Assembly (NCBI GenBank): GCA_903918315.1
Contig: CAIXEA010000074.1
Coordinates: 1 to 64,000 of the forward strand
Direction: 5' to 3'
Length of the DNA stretch: 64,000 bases
From: an uncultured Acetobacteraceae bacterium
GTDB taxonomy: Bacteria > Pseudomonadota > Alphaproteobacteria > Acetobacterales > Acetobacteraceae
Shown: one piece after another, positions 50,773 through 59,149 of the stretch
Numbering within the stretch: position 1 is the first letter of the stretch
Layout: every line of letters starts with the position of its first letter
Notes under the pieces: model-generated
Seen by the model: the letters and a program-made list of their open reading frames with translations, nothing else
Database searches by the model: none
What the model was told of the DNA's origin: nothing
Program-made: the position numbers and the translations under genes

Positions 50773-52218
50773 TTACCAGGTCACGATGGTCGCGAACACG
50801 AGCGAGTTGCTCTTCACGTCGCGCGTGGTGCCCGGGGCGCCCGCCACGAAGTCGAAGCCACCCTGGTGACGTTCGGCGTGCATGAACTCACCGACGAACG
50901 CGAGGCCAGGAGCAGCCTTGTAGGTGCCACCGAACGCGATTTCGGTTTCATGACGCTGCGTGACCTTGGTCATGCGCGCATCGCCCTGCGTATCGACGAT
51001 GCCCACTTCGGCGCCGAGGATGAACGGACCATTCGCGTAGGTGATGCCGGTGACGACCGCGTTGGTCGGCGCGCCGCCGGTCGGACGCATCGCCAGCTGG
51101 CCGTTGACCGAACCACCGATGTAGTCGGCGGCAACCGTGATGCCCTTGTAGGACAGCGCGGCGGCAGCGGTGGCGAAGCTCAGGTTGTCATACCGATAGG
51201 TCGCGGGAACGGTGGAAGCATCACCCGGGCTCGGGGTGTTGTAAGTGCCGCTGAAGCTTTCCTTGCCGGCCGTCTCGTAAACCGCCATCGCCTTCACGTC
51301 GACGCCAGAGAACGAACCCTGGTAACGCGCGCCAACGGCGATCTGGTTGAACCAGCGGGTCGCATCGGTGCCGGTCGTCGTGCTGATGCAGTTCGCGCCA
51401 GCGGTCGAGCAGACGGCGGCCTGATACGGCGAGCCCGTGGACGAGTCAGAGAAGCGGTTGCCCATGCTCGGAGCATACTGGAAGCCGAAGTCGAAGCCGA
51501 AGAACTGCGGGGTCAGGTAAACGATCTTGGCGTTGTCATATTCCGCGCCAGCCTGCGACAGCCACACGAACGGAACGCCGACGCCATTGCCCGGGGACAG
51601 CGACTGGTTGGCGCCGCCATTGAAGTTGCCGATACCGGCATCCCAGGTCTGGGTCGTGAACACGCCGCCATCGAACAGGCCGATCACGCCGTCGCCGGTG
51701 CCGATACGCAGAATGCCCAGCTGATCGGTGCCGACATAGGTGAAGGCGCGACGCACGAACACGGTCTGAGCGGAGGAGTTGCCGCTCGGCGAAGCCGCGG
51801 TCACACCCGGAACGCCGGAGCTGAGCGAGTTGCCGCCCATGAAGTTCTGGCGGAGTTCGATGGCCGCACCGTAACGCATGCCGTTGGCGGCCATGCCGTC
51901 AACGCCCGGGTAGAGGCGCATGTAGCTGCCAACGCCAATCGGGTTGACCTTGAAGCCCGCAGCAACCGAGCGGTCAGCCGTCGTGAAGACAGCGCCGACA
52001 TCCGCTTCAACGCGACCGTTCAGGCGGATGACAACCGTGCCCGGGGTCGGGACAGCGTTGGCGCCAGGCTCGGCCTTGCCGAGCGAGTTGTTGTTGTTGT
52101 TGGCACCCGGGCCCGAGGCCCAAGGCTGCGCCGTCATGCCCTGCGAGGGCGCCTGCGCGAAGGCGAGACCGCCCGTCGCACCCATGATGGCCGCAGTGGC
52201 CAGAAGAAGTTTACGCAT
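50773..52218 (-). CDS. Outer-membrane porin
   Basis: 481 residues from the ATG at 52218 (GGAGGATCAC upstream). Signal peptide MRKLLLATAAIMGATGGLAFAQ, an Asn-rich linker (GPGANNNNNSLG), then a strand-rich barrel: VVIRLNGRVEADVGAVFTT, GSYMRLYPGVDGMAANGMRYGAAIELRQNF, FVRRAFTYVGTDQLGILRIGTGDGVIGLFDGG, ending in an aromatic residue (FATIVTW). Gram-negative trimeric porin-like; small-solute channel. Strong terminator behind it and a leader hairpin in front suggest high expression. Confidence 0.88.
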   Translation of the reverse strand: MRKLLLATAAIMGATGGLAFAQAPSQGMTAQPWASGPGANNNNNSLGKAEPGANAVPTPGTVVIRLNGRVEADVGAVFTTADRSVAAGFKVNPIGVGSYMRLYPGVDGMAANGMRYGAAIELRQNFMGGNSLSSGVPGVTAASPSGNSSAQTVFVRRAFTYVGTDQLGILRIGTGDGVIGLFDGGVFTTQTWDAGIGNFNGGANQSLSPGNGVGVPFVWLSQAGAEYDNAKIVYLTPQFFGFDFGFQYAPSMGNRFSDSSTGSPYQAAVCSTAGANCISTTTGTDATRWFNQIAVGARYQGSFSGVDVKAMAVYETAGKESFSGTYNTPSPGDASTVPATYRYDNLSFATAAAALSYKGITVAADYIGGSVNGQLAMRPTGGAPTNAVVTGITYANGPFILGAEVGIVDTQGDARMTKVTQRHETEIAFGGTYKAAPGLAFVGEFMHAERHQGGFDFVAGAPGTTRDVKSNSLVFATIVTW

Positions 52219-52234
52219 GTGATCCTCCATTAGA

Positions 52235-52252
52235 CACCGGGGCAACCCGGTG
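52235..52252 (-). promoter_or_regulatory. Leader hairpin just upstream of the porin ribosome-binding site
   Basis: CACCGGG pairs with CCCGGTG around a four-base loop, ending 16 bases before the start codon region (GGAGG). It lies in the untranslated leader of the porin and could protect the mRNA or control initiation. Confidence 0.4.
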
Positions 52253-52371
52253 GGGATTTCCAGGCCCCGCCCCGATCACGTCGAGATGGGGCCGCCGAAC
52301 CTGAAAAGAGTATTGAACCGGCTTTTCCAAACCCGCAACCGTCTGGATGGCCGTCACATGGCATTTGCGAA

Positions 52372-52397
52372 ACACTGTGGCGCCGGAGACACAGTGT
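52372..52397. other. Perfect 8-bp inverted repeat between porin and thiE-like gene
   Basis: ACACTGTG and CACAGTGT are separated by ten bases. The site lies in the 238-base gap between the thiE-like stop (52457) and the porin start (52218). It could end the thiE-like transcript or be an operator for the porin; there is no U-tract. Confidence 0.35.
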
Positions 52398-52456
52398 GGG
52401 TAGTACGCATCCCAAGGAACCGTGGGTGCGGCCCATCCACCGCTGAGGGGACCCGT

Positions 52457-53029
52457 TCAGGCCAGGGCCCCGATCGCGCCGACGCCAGCGCAGCGGCGCG
52501 GAAGCCGCCGCACCGTCGCCCCGGCGATCCCACCCAGCGCCGCCACGGGCAGGCCGGCACCCGACGCGAGCGCCGCCCAGCGACAGGCACCCAAGGCAGG
52601 CTCTCCGGGATGGCTGGCGGTTGGAAAGGCCGGTGAGAGAAACACCAATGCGACTCCGTTGCCACGGGCCCGCCGCAAGGCCGGCACGGCGTGCGCCGAG
52701 CTGGTATTGAGCCCGCGGCTGCGCAACACCCCCGGCCATCGGCCCTCCCGCAGATGCACCCCCGCACCCAGCGCCGCCGCCAGCCTTACATCGCCCGCGA
52801 CCACCAGAGCCAGGCGGCGGGCGCGGCAAATACGGGCGAGGTCCCGCCCTAACGCCGCCCGCTCGGGATGATCGTCATGACGCAGCACCACCCCCGCCAG
52901 CCCACGCGGCAACCGGGACGCCGCCGCGCGCGGGTCCGCCAGGCGCTGGGTATCGGTAAAAAGCCAAAACACCGGGAGCCGCGTTCGCCGCGCGGCCGCC
53001 CGGCCCCACCGCAGGAGACCGGCATCCAT
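52457..53029 (-). CDS. Thiamine phosphate synthase/TenI-like protein
   Basis: 190 residues from the ATG at 53029, chosen because GAGG lies nine bases upstream and homologues start MDxxLLRWxRA; longer starts have no ribosome-binding site. LPVFWLFTDTQRLADPRAAASRLPRGLAGVVLRHDDHPERAALGRDLARICRARRLALVVAGDVRLAAALGAGVHLREG resembles the ThiE/TenI TIM barrel, and FLSPAFPTASHPGEPALGACRWAALASGAGLPVAALGGI matches the phosphate-loop side. It lacks a clear full set of ThiE catalytic residues and is shorter than ThiE, so a TenI-type or diverged role is possible. Confidence 0.75.
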   Translation of the reverse strand: MDAGLLRWGRAAARRTRLPVFWLFTDTQRLADPRAAASRLPRGLAGVVLRHDDHPERAALGRDLARICRARRLALVVAGDVRLAAALGAGVHLREGRWPGVLRSRGLNTSSAHAVPALRRARGNGVALVFLSPAFPTASHPGEPALGACRWAALASGAGLPVAALGGIAGATVRRLPRRCAGVGAIGALA

Positions 53030-53120
53030 CAGTGCGACCTCATCGCGCGCAGTCCGCATGGCCGATACCGACCGGGCATGGCAAACTGATCCGACACACG
53101 TGCTGGAATCCTCACCGCCC

Positions 53121-54692
53121 ATGAGCAGCCGCTCCAAACAACTCGACGCGTATTTTCAGCAGGGGGAGCGGCTGCACGCCGCCGGCCGGCTGACCGAAGC
53201 CGCGCAGGTCTATCAGCAAATCCTGGCCGTGGCGCCCGATCACGCGGACTCCCTGCACATGCTGGGCGTGCTGGCCCTGCAACGGGGACAGCCGGCCGCG
53301 GCGCTGGACTGGCTGGATCGGGCGATTGGGTTGAAACCATTGGTGTCATCCTACCATATGCACCGCGCGCACGCATTGCTGGCCTTGAACCACCCGGCCG
53401 AGGCCATCGCCGCGTGCAAGATCGCGCTTCGCACCAAAAGCCAGAACGCCGAAGCGTATCAGGTGCTCGGCCATGCCCATACGGATGCCATGCAGCCGGC
53501 CGAAGCTCTGCGCGCCTATCGGGAGGCGGTTCGCCTGAAACCCGATCTGCCCGATCTGTTCAACAATCTCGGCACGGCCCTGCGCAATCTTGGCTGGCTG
53601 GAGGAAGCCGAACAGCGCCTGCGGGAAGCGATGCGCCGCGCCCCTGGCGACCTCGGCGTACAATTGAACCTCTCGAGCGTGCTGAAAGAACTGGGCAAAA
53701 TCCCGGAAGCGGAGGTCCTGCTGCGGGAGGCGCTGCGGAGGCAACCGGGTGACCCTGTACTGATGTATAACCTGGCCCTGCTCCTCCTGCTGACCGGGCG
53801 GGACCAGGACGCCTGGCCAGGTTGGGAACAGCGCTTCGCCGCCCGTGCCGTGCCCGCCCGCGGCGGAACCTTGCCGCAATGGGCCGGGGACCCGCTGAAT
53901 GGGCGCACCCTGTTGGTGCATGCGGAACAAGGCCTGGGCGACACGCTGCAATTCTGCCGGTTCCTGCCGCCGCTGGCCGCGACCGGCGCGACCATCGTCT
54001 TCGAAGCGCCGACGAGACTCCATCGCCTCTTGTCGAGTATGCCGGGCGTGCCGCCGATCGTGACGGGGGATCAGAGGGTCACGGCGGACGTGATCTGTCC
54101 GTTGATGAGTCTGCCCGCCCGTTTGGCGGGCGCGGCAACACCCGTCCCTCTGGCGGGCACCATGCCCTATCTGTTCGCCGAACCCGGGCGCATCGCCCAG
54201 TGGCGCAACCGCCTCGGGTCCAACGGCTTTCGGATCGGCATCGCCTGGCAGGGCAATCCGGGCCGGACCGAGGACCTCGGGCGGTCGATCCCGCTGCCGG
54301 AATTCCTGCCGCTCAGCCAGATTCCCGGCGTCAGGCTCATCAGCCTGCAAAAGAACGACGGGACCGATCAATTGCTGGCGGGGATGGCGGTCGAAACGCC
54401 GGGGCCCGATTTCGATGCCGGCCCCGATGGTTTCGTGGATACCGCGGCGGTGATGATGAACCTGGATCTGATCATCACCTCCGACACCTCGATCGCCCAT
54501 CTGGCGGGCGCCTTGGGCCGACCGGTCTGGGTGGCCCTGCGCCGTGTGCCGGATTGGCGTTGGCAGTTGGAACGCGCCGACAGCCCTTGGTACCCGACCA
54601 TGCGCCTGTTCCGTCAGACCGAGCGCGACGTGTGGGCGCCCGTGTTCAGCGCGATGGCCGAAGCCCTGACAGCGCTTATGCCGCCGGCCTGA
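53121..54692 (+). CDS. TPR protein with C-terminal glycosyltransferase family 9-like domain
   Basis: 523 residues from the ATG at 53121; an in-frame ATG at 53058 is also possible and neither has a good ribosome-binding site. Six or more TPR units (QGERLHAAGRLTEAAQVYQQILAVAPDHADSLHMLGVLALQRGQPAAALDWLDRAIGLKP, FNNLGTALRNLGWLEEAEQRLREAMRRAPG) in residues 1-215, then a GT9/heptosyltransferase-like half: GRTLLVHAEQGLGDTLQFCRFLPPL, FRIGIAWQGNPGRTEDLGRSIPLPEF, and TSDTSIAHLAGALGRPVWVALRRVPDWRW. The fold half recalls O-GlcNAc-transferase-like architectures. Acceptor unknown. Confidence 0.85.
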   Translation: MSSRSKQLDAYFQQGERLHAAGRLTEAAQVYQQILAVAPDHADSLHMLGVLALQRGQPAAALDWLDRAIGLKPLVSSYHMHRAHALLALNHPAEAIAACKIALRTKSQNAEAYQVLGHAHTDAMQPAEALRAYREAVRLKPDLPDLFNNLGTALRNLGWLEEAEQRLREAMRRAPGDLGVQLNLSSVLKELGKIPEAEVLLREALRRQPGDPVLMYNLALLLLLTGRDQDAWPGWEQRFAARAVPARGGTLPQWAGDPLNGRTLLVHAEQGLGDTLQFCRFLPPLAATGATIVFEAPTRLHRLLSSMPGVPPIVTGDQRVTADVICPLMSLPARLAGAATPVPLAGTMPYLFAEPGRIAQWRNRLGSNGFRIGIAWQGNPGRTEDLGRSIPLPEFLPLSQIPGVRLISLQKNDGTDQLLAGMAVETPGPDFDAGPDGFVDTAAVMMNLDLIITSDTSIAHLAGALGRPVWVALRRVPDWRWQLERADSPWYPTMRLFRQTERDVWAPVFSAMAEALTALMPPA

Positions 54693-55644
54693 CGCCCAGC
54701 ACATGCGCGATGGCATAGGTCAGGTCGGGCCGGTTCAGGGTGTAGATATGGAATTCGTCGACCCCATTGGCCTGCAACAACCGGACCTGCTCCGCCGCGA
54801 CGACCATCGCGATCATGCGCCGGGTTTCAGCATCGTCATCCACGCCTTCGAACATGTGGCCGAGCCAGGCGGGCACGCTGGTGCCGCACAGGCCGGAGAT
54901 GCGCACCGCCTGGGTGAAATTCGAAACCGGCAGGATCCCGGGCACGATCGGCGCCGTGATCCCCGCCGCGAGGCAGCGTTCGAGGAAGCGTAAATAGGTC
55001 TCGGTATCGAAGAAGAACTGCGTGATCGCGCGGGTCGCCCCGGCATCCAGCTTACGCTTGAGGTTATCGAGATCTGCCTCGGGGCTGAGCGCCGCGGGAT
55101 GAGTCTCGGGGTAGGCCGCGACCGAGATTTCAAAATCCGCCACGCGCTTCAAGCCCGCCACCAAATCGGCCGCGAAGGCGTACCCGCCGGGATGCGGGCT
55201 GTAGGTGGTGCCAGGCGCCGGGTCGCCGCGCAGAGCGACGATGTGGCGCACGCCGGCGTCCCAATACTGGCGCGCGACATCGTCCACTTCACCCCGGGTG
55301 GCGCCGACGCAGGTCAGATGCGCGGCGGGTTCCAGCGCGGTTTCGCGGGCCAGCCGGGCGACGGTGGCGTGCGTGCGCGCCTGCGTGCTGCCGCCGGCAC
55401 CATAAGTGACGGACACGAAGCGCGGCGCGAGCGGGGCCAGACGCTCAATGCAGGTCCAGAGCTGCTGTTCCAGCGCATCGGTCTTCGGGGGGAAGAACTC
55501 GAATGACAGCTTGGGCGGTGGCTGTTCCGCGCCGCGCATCGGCAAGCCGGCGAAGCGGGGACCGGTCAGCCAGCGTTGCAGGGCCGGGGCCTGCGAAACG
55601 AGGGCGTGGGAAGCAGGGGCATTGGGGGTGGGAGGAGCGCTCAT
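54676..55644 (-). CDS. metF: 5,10-methylenetetrahydrofolate reductase
   Basis: 322 residues from the ATG at 55644; an N-terminal extension of about 45 residues precedes the barrel. LSFEFFPPKTDALEQQLWTCIERLAPLAPRFVSVTYGAGGSTQARTHATVARLARE is diagnostic, with HIVALRGDPAPG, ITQFFFDTETYLRFLERC, and GIHPGILPVSN-like IVPGILPVSNFTQAVR later. FAD enzyme that makes 5-methyl-THF for methionine synthesis. The 3' end overlaps the convergent TPR gene by 17 bases. No SAM riboswitch was recognised in the leader, and no ArsR-family regulator is next to it. Confidence 0.95.
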   Translation of the reverse strand: MSAPPTPNAPASHALVSQAPALQRWLTGPRFAGLPMRGAEQPPPKLSFEFFPPKTDALEQQLWTCIERLAPLAPRFVSVTYGAGGSTQARTHATVARLARETALEPAAHLTCVGATRGEVDDVARQYWDAGVRHIVALRGDPAPGTTYSPHPGGYAFAADLVAGLKRVADFEISVAAYPETHPAALSPEADLDNLKRKLDAGATRAITQFFFDTETYLRFLERCLAAGITAPIVPGILPVSNFTQAVRISGLCGTSVPAWLGHMFEGVDDDAETRRMIAMVVAAEQVRLLQANGVDEFHIYTLNRPDLTYAIAHVLGVRPAA

Positions 55645-55812
55645 GCCGGTCAATTCCCCGGAATCCGGCCGCGACGCAAGCCCGTTGTGCATGCTTGCCG
55701 TTTTCCACACGTTCCGTTGCACGGCGGCGCCCGCATGCTACAAGGGGCACCCAATCGATAGGCGGGCCGTGTCCAATCAAGGCATACGAGCCGCCTGGCC
55801 CAGAGACCTCCG

Positions 55813-56658
55813 ATGAACGCTGATTCTCCGACCACCCCCGCACCAACAGCGATCAACGTCGCCTGGGCGTTCCTGGCCCGGACCTGGCAGTATTGCATTT
55901 TCGCCGGTCTGCTGGCCGTGGTGCTGGCGGGCTGCGCGACCCCGCCACCGGCCGATGATCCCGAGGCGCTGGCGGATTTCAAACAGACCAATGACCCGTT
56001 GGAGCCCACCAATCGCGTATTCTATGCGGTCAATAACGGGCTGGATACCGTCATCCTCCGCCCGGCGGCGCAGGCCTATCGTTTCGTGCTGCCGGGGGGC
56101 GTGCGGACCGGCATTCACAATGCCCTGTCCAACCTGGGCACGCCCGTGCAGCTATCCAATGACGTGTTTCAGGGTCAGCCGCGGCGTGCGGGCGACACCA
56201 CCATGCGCTTCCTGATCAACTCGACCGTCGGCGTGCTCGGCGTGTTCGACGTTGCCACGGGGTGGGGCTACCCGAACCATGACACCGACTTTGGCCTGAC
56301 CCTGGCCAGTTGGGGGGTGCCGGACGGGCCGTTCCTGTTTCTGCCGGTGCTGGGCCCCAGCAGTCCGCGCGATGCCGCCGGATTCGGTGTGGACATGGCG
56401 CTCGACCCCTTCACCTGGGTCGGGAAGACCCCGGGCATGCAGGAATTCAACTGGGCCCGCTTCGGTCTGAATGCGCTCGACTCGCGGGAGCGTTATCTGG
56501 ATCCGATCGATCAGATCAAGAAAACCGCCCTCGATCCCTACGCGACGTTCCGCAGCCTCTACCGCCAGCACCGCCAGGGTGAGATCGAAGCGTTGGCCAA
56601 GGACGATCGCGCCACGGTGCCGGTATGGTTTCCTCAACCCTCGACTCCCGCTCGCTAA
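55813..56658 (+). CDS. mlaA: MlaA (VacJ) family lipoprotein
   Basis: 281 residues. Long N-terminal cytoplasmic stretch, then TM/signal YCIFAGLLAVVLAGCATPPP with lipobox LAGC, and DPLEPTNRVFYAVNNGLDTVILRPAAQAYRFVLPGGVRTGIHNALSNLGTPVQLSNDVFQG, the hallmark of MlaA. Outer-membrane lipoprotein that removes misplaced phospholipids from the outer leaflet. Followed 18 bases later by mlaC; mlaFEDB are not in the window. Confidence 0.93.
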   Translation: MNADSPTTPAPTAINVAWAFLARTWQYCIFAGLLAVVLAGCATPPPADDPEALADFKQTNDPLEPTNRVFYAVNNGLDTVILRPAAQAYRFVLPGGVRTGIHNALSNLGTPVQLSNDVFQGQPRRAGDTTMRFLINSTVGVLGVFDVATGWGYPNHDTDFGLTLASWGVPDGPFLFLPVLGPSSPRDAAGFGVDMALDPFTWVGKTPGMQEFNWARFGLNALDSRERYLDPIDQIKKTALDPYATFRSLYRQHRQGEIEALAKDDRATVPVWFPQPSTPAR

Positions 56659-56676
56659 CCGAGGTTCCGCAGTCCC

Positions 56677-57285
56677 ATGATCAATCGCCGCATGCTCCTT
56701 GCCCTGTCCGTGATCGCGCCGGCCGGCATGGTTCGGCCGGTCCATGCGCAATCAGACACCGACCGCGCCGCCGCGTTCGTGCGCGCGACGGGTGACAAAA
56801 TCGTCGCCGTCATGCGCGGCGCCGGGTCACCCGAGGAAAAGCGCCGCATCCTTGGTCCGATCATCGACGCGTCCATCGACGTGGACGGCGTGGCACGGTT
56901 CTGCCTGGGGCGCTTTTGGCGTTCGGCCACGCCTGACCAGCAAAAGCGCTACACCGAGCTGTTCCACAAAGTGCTTATCGGCAACATCGCATCCCGATTG
57001 GGCGAGTATCAGGACGTGCGGCTGACCATCGGCCGCAGCATGCCGCGCGACGACAACGATGTCGTGGCGACCACGCTGGAGCGGCCCAACAACCCCACCA
57101 CCACGGTCGAATGGGTCGTGGCCGACGCCGCCCGCAGCCCGAAGGTGATTGATGTCATCGCGGAGGGCACGTCACTCCGCCTCACCCAGCGCAGCGACTA
57201 CGCCGCCTACCTGACGCGTAACAACAACGATGTGGATGCGCTGATCAACGCCATGCACCAGCAGCTGGCCGAACCAAAGGGCTGA
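56677..57285 (+). CDS. mlaC: MlaC/Ttg2D family phospholipid-binding protein
   Basis: 202 residues. Signal peptide MINRRMLLALSVIAPAGMVRPVHAQ, then IDASIDVDGVARFCLGRFWRSATPDQQKRYTELFHKVLIGNIASRLGEYQDVRLTIGRS, typical of MlaC. Periplasmic carrier that shuttles phospholipid between MlaA and the inner-membrane MlaFEDB complex. Probably in an operon with mlaA. The 3' end overlaps the convergent GNAT gene by 41 bases. Confidence 0.92.
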   Translation: MINRRMLLALSVIAPAGMVRPVHAQSDTDRAAAFVRATGDKIVAVMRGAGSPEEKRRILGPIIDASIDVDGVARFCLGRFWRSATPDQQKRYTELFHKVLIGNIASRLGEYQDVRLTIGRSMPRDDNDVVATTLERPNNPTTTVEWVVADAARSPKVIDVIAEGTSLRLTQRSDYAAYLTRNNNDVDALINAMHQQLAEPKG

Positions 57286-57784
57286 TGCTCTCAAACATCA
57301 CCATCCGGTAGCCATTCTGGATGAAGCTGTCACACGCGGTCATGCCAATGGCGCCCAGCACGACACGGGAGCCACCATTGCTCTCCCGCGCCACGGCGAC
57401 AATGCGCCGCAGCGCCGCCTGATCATGACCGAAGCGGAGGGCGGCACCCGCCGCCTCCCGCGCTAAACCGCGGCCCTGCGCATCGGGGCTCAGTGCGAAA
57501 CGCAGCGCCACGCCACGCCCATCCGGGCGCGGTTCCAGCCCGGTCACACCCACGAAGCGCTGCCCCTGGGCTTCCCGGACCGCCCAGATTCCATAGCCAT
57601 TGGCACCCCAGGCGATCACATCACGGGCAAGCTCCTCCGCCGTATCAACGGCCGAACGCACGCCCCCCAGCATCACCGCGAACACCTGCGGATCTGCTTT
57701 GAAAGCCTGCAGGTCGGGCAGATCACGGCCACCGACCGGGGTCAGGACGAGACGGCCGGTCCGGAGGACCCAGGTGGGATTCAT
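57245..57784 (-). CDS. GNAT family N-acetyltransferase (RimJ/RimL-like)
   Basis: 179 residues. LRTGRLVLTPVGGRDLPDLQAFKADPQVFAVMLGGVRS is the usual GNAT_3 opening, and VGVTGLEPRPDGRGVALRFALSPDAQGRGLAREAAGAALRFGHDQAALRRIVAVARESNGGSRVVLGAIGMTACDSF carries the acetyl-CoA loop and the NxxS. Substrate unknown; may be a ribosomal protein or small amine. Its start is 30 bases from repeat copy 2. Confidence 0.88.
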   Translation of the reverse strand: MNPTWVLRTGRLVLTPVGGRDLPDLQAFKADPQVFAVMLGGVRSAVDTAEELARDVIAWGANGYGIWAVREAQGQRFVGVTGLEPRPDGRGVALRFALSPDAQGRGLAREAAGAALRFGHDQAALRRIVAVARESNGGSRVVLGAIGMTACDSFIQNGYRMVMFESISPLVRPAAGAWR

Positions 57785-57814
57785 GGCATAGAGCTACTCG
57801 ATGAGCGGAATGAC

Positions 57815-57910
57815 CGGAGGTGGAATCACCGGAGCCGTGAATCACGCGATCAAACAATCGGTTAGAGCATGTCAGGTGCGCTTAAAAGCACCAGACATGC
57901 TCTAACCGCG
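57815..57910 (+). repeat. Dispersed hairpin repeat, copy 2
   Basis: 96 bases matching copy 1 at 45725-45820. The stem GGTTAGAGCATGTCAGGTGC/GCACCAGACATGCTCTAACC has one mismatch, and one pair (A/T here, T/A in copy 1) is changed on both arms, a compensatory change. The loop is GCTTAAAA. The left half is identical in both copies apart from the edges. Confidence 0.85.
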
Positions 57911-58014
57911 AAAGCCCGGATCAATCCTATCCAGTATGCGCCGATACGCCGGCCGTTCTGCCGAGGCGCGCCTGTTGATCCAGGGTCCGGCTGGCTGCTC
58001 ACCGCGTCGTTCAT
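57862..58014 (-). CDS. Small hypothetical protein, doubtful
   Basis: 50 residues from an ATG at 58014 with GAGGAA nine bases upstream (MNDAVSSQPDPGST, then RRIGAYWIGLIRAFAV). The C-terminal ACLVLLSAPDML is read from repeat copy 2, so the end is not conserved coding sequence. No family recognised. The interval 57785-58095 otherwise holds only the repeat. Confidence 0.25.
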   Translation of the reverse strand: MNDAVSSQPDPGSTGAPRQNGRRIGAYWIGLIRAFAVRACLVLLSAPDML

Positions 58015-58095
58015 CGTCTGGGTTTCCTCGCTCCGCTGGGCGGGGACGGTGTAACGCGGGGCGGGGGTGGCGGGCAAACGGGGCCGCGCAGCCCG

Positions 58096-59013
58096 TCACG
58101 CGAACAGCAAATCGGCCGCGTTCCCGTGCAAAATCCGGCGCAGATCTGAATCTGGCAACGCCAGTGCCCGCGCCGCATCCGTCGTGCGCTGCAAGTCCAG
58201 CAGCGGATAGTCGGATGCGAAGATCACCTTCTCGCTCCCCTTCGTGCCGTGCCAGCGCCCGCCCATGAAGGTCAGCAATTCTGTTGGATAGGCCTTAGGC
58301 GACCAGGCCGAGGTGCAGATGAAGTAATTCGGATGCCGCGCCGCCAGACGGATCGCCGTATCCGTCCAGGGGTCGCCGATATGGTGGGCTATGATCGTCA
58401 GATCGGGGAAGGCCAACGCCACATCCTCCAGATGCTTCGGATCGTTTGGTCCCATCGGCCAGAGCGGCCCGGGCATGCCGACATAGGTGAACAAGGCCAG
58501 TTTCAGTTCCGAGCATTTGGCATACAGCGGGTAGTACCACCGGTCGTTCGGCGCGAGGCCCCAGGGGGAGGGCGTGATATGCACCCCGGCGAGCCCCGGA
58601 TCGCCAGCCCATTCATCCACGATGCGCGGGTTCTGCATCAGATCCCAATATGACCCGGCACCATGCTCCGGCGGCATCACCGTCGCCGTCCATTTCAGAC
58701 GCCCGGACGCGGCCCGCGACAGCGCTGACAATTCCTGATGCAGCGACTGCAACCGATCGATGGTGGTCGGGTAATACACCTTGGCGGCGAGGACCCCGTG
58801 GGCGACGCCGGTTGCATCCATCGTTCCCAACACCTCCGTGAGAGGTTTACGTGGCACCTCCGCCCCGGGTTCCCCCCCGTGATGAAAGGTGTGCATGACC
58901 CGCCGCAGCCGCGGGTCGTCGGTCCAGGGCACGACATCGGCCCGCGTGATCGCGCCGGGCTCGCCGATCCACGGAGAATGCAGAAAGGCGTCAATGATGG
59001 GGCCGGTGTACAT
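58096..59013 (-). CDS. Amidohydrolase family protein (COG2159-like)
   Basis: 305 residues from the ATG at 59013 (GGAGGATCGC upstream); the 392-residue track ORF reads into the divergent gene. IIDAFLHSPWIGEP, KVYYPTTIDRLQSLHQELSALSRAASGRLKWTATVMPPEHG, LAGVHITPSPWGLAPND, LFTYVGMPGPLWP, TIIAHHIGDPWTD and VIFASDYPLLDLQRTTDAARAL, ending HGNAADLLF, show the metal-dependent TIM barrel of the amidohydrolase_2 family (decarboxylase/lactonase relatives). The N-terminal HxH is not obvious (DAFLHSP), so the metal site is atypical. Divergent from an alcohol dehydrogenase gene. Confidence 0.85.
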   Translation of the reverse strand: MYTGPIIDAFLHSPWIGEPGAITRADVVPWTDDPRLRRVMHTFHHGGEPGAEVPRKPLTEVLGTMDATGVAHGVLAAKVYYPTTIDRLQSLHQELSALSRAASGRLKWTATVMPPEHGAGSYWDLMQNPRIVDEWAGDPGLAGVHITPSPWGLAPNDRWYYPLYAKCSELKLALFTYVGMPGPLWPMGPNDPKHLEDVALAFPDLTIIAHHIGDPWTDTAIRLAARHPNYFICTSAWSPKAYPTELLTFMGGRWHGTKGSEKVIFASDYPLLDLQRTTDAARALALPDSDLRRILHGNAADLLFA

Positions 59014-59149
59014 GCGATCCTCCGGGGGTGTGTTGCCCCACCATAACGCGCGCCCTCCCCCGGCGGGAGAGGAGCGGCGCCCATGGGACTGGTTCACGGT
59101 CACCAGCCATGGCAAGTCCCCTCGTGGAAATGACCAAGGAGAGTCTCGC

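Noticed and set aside
50620-52233. 537-residue plus-strand ORF opposite the porin
   Set aside because: The minus strand encodes a signal peptide and porin barrel; the plus frame is a His/Arg-rich shadow.
55645-55812. SAM or SAH riboswitch before metF
   Set aside because: No conserved core of a known SAM-responsive RNA was recognisable in the leader.
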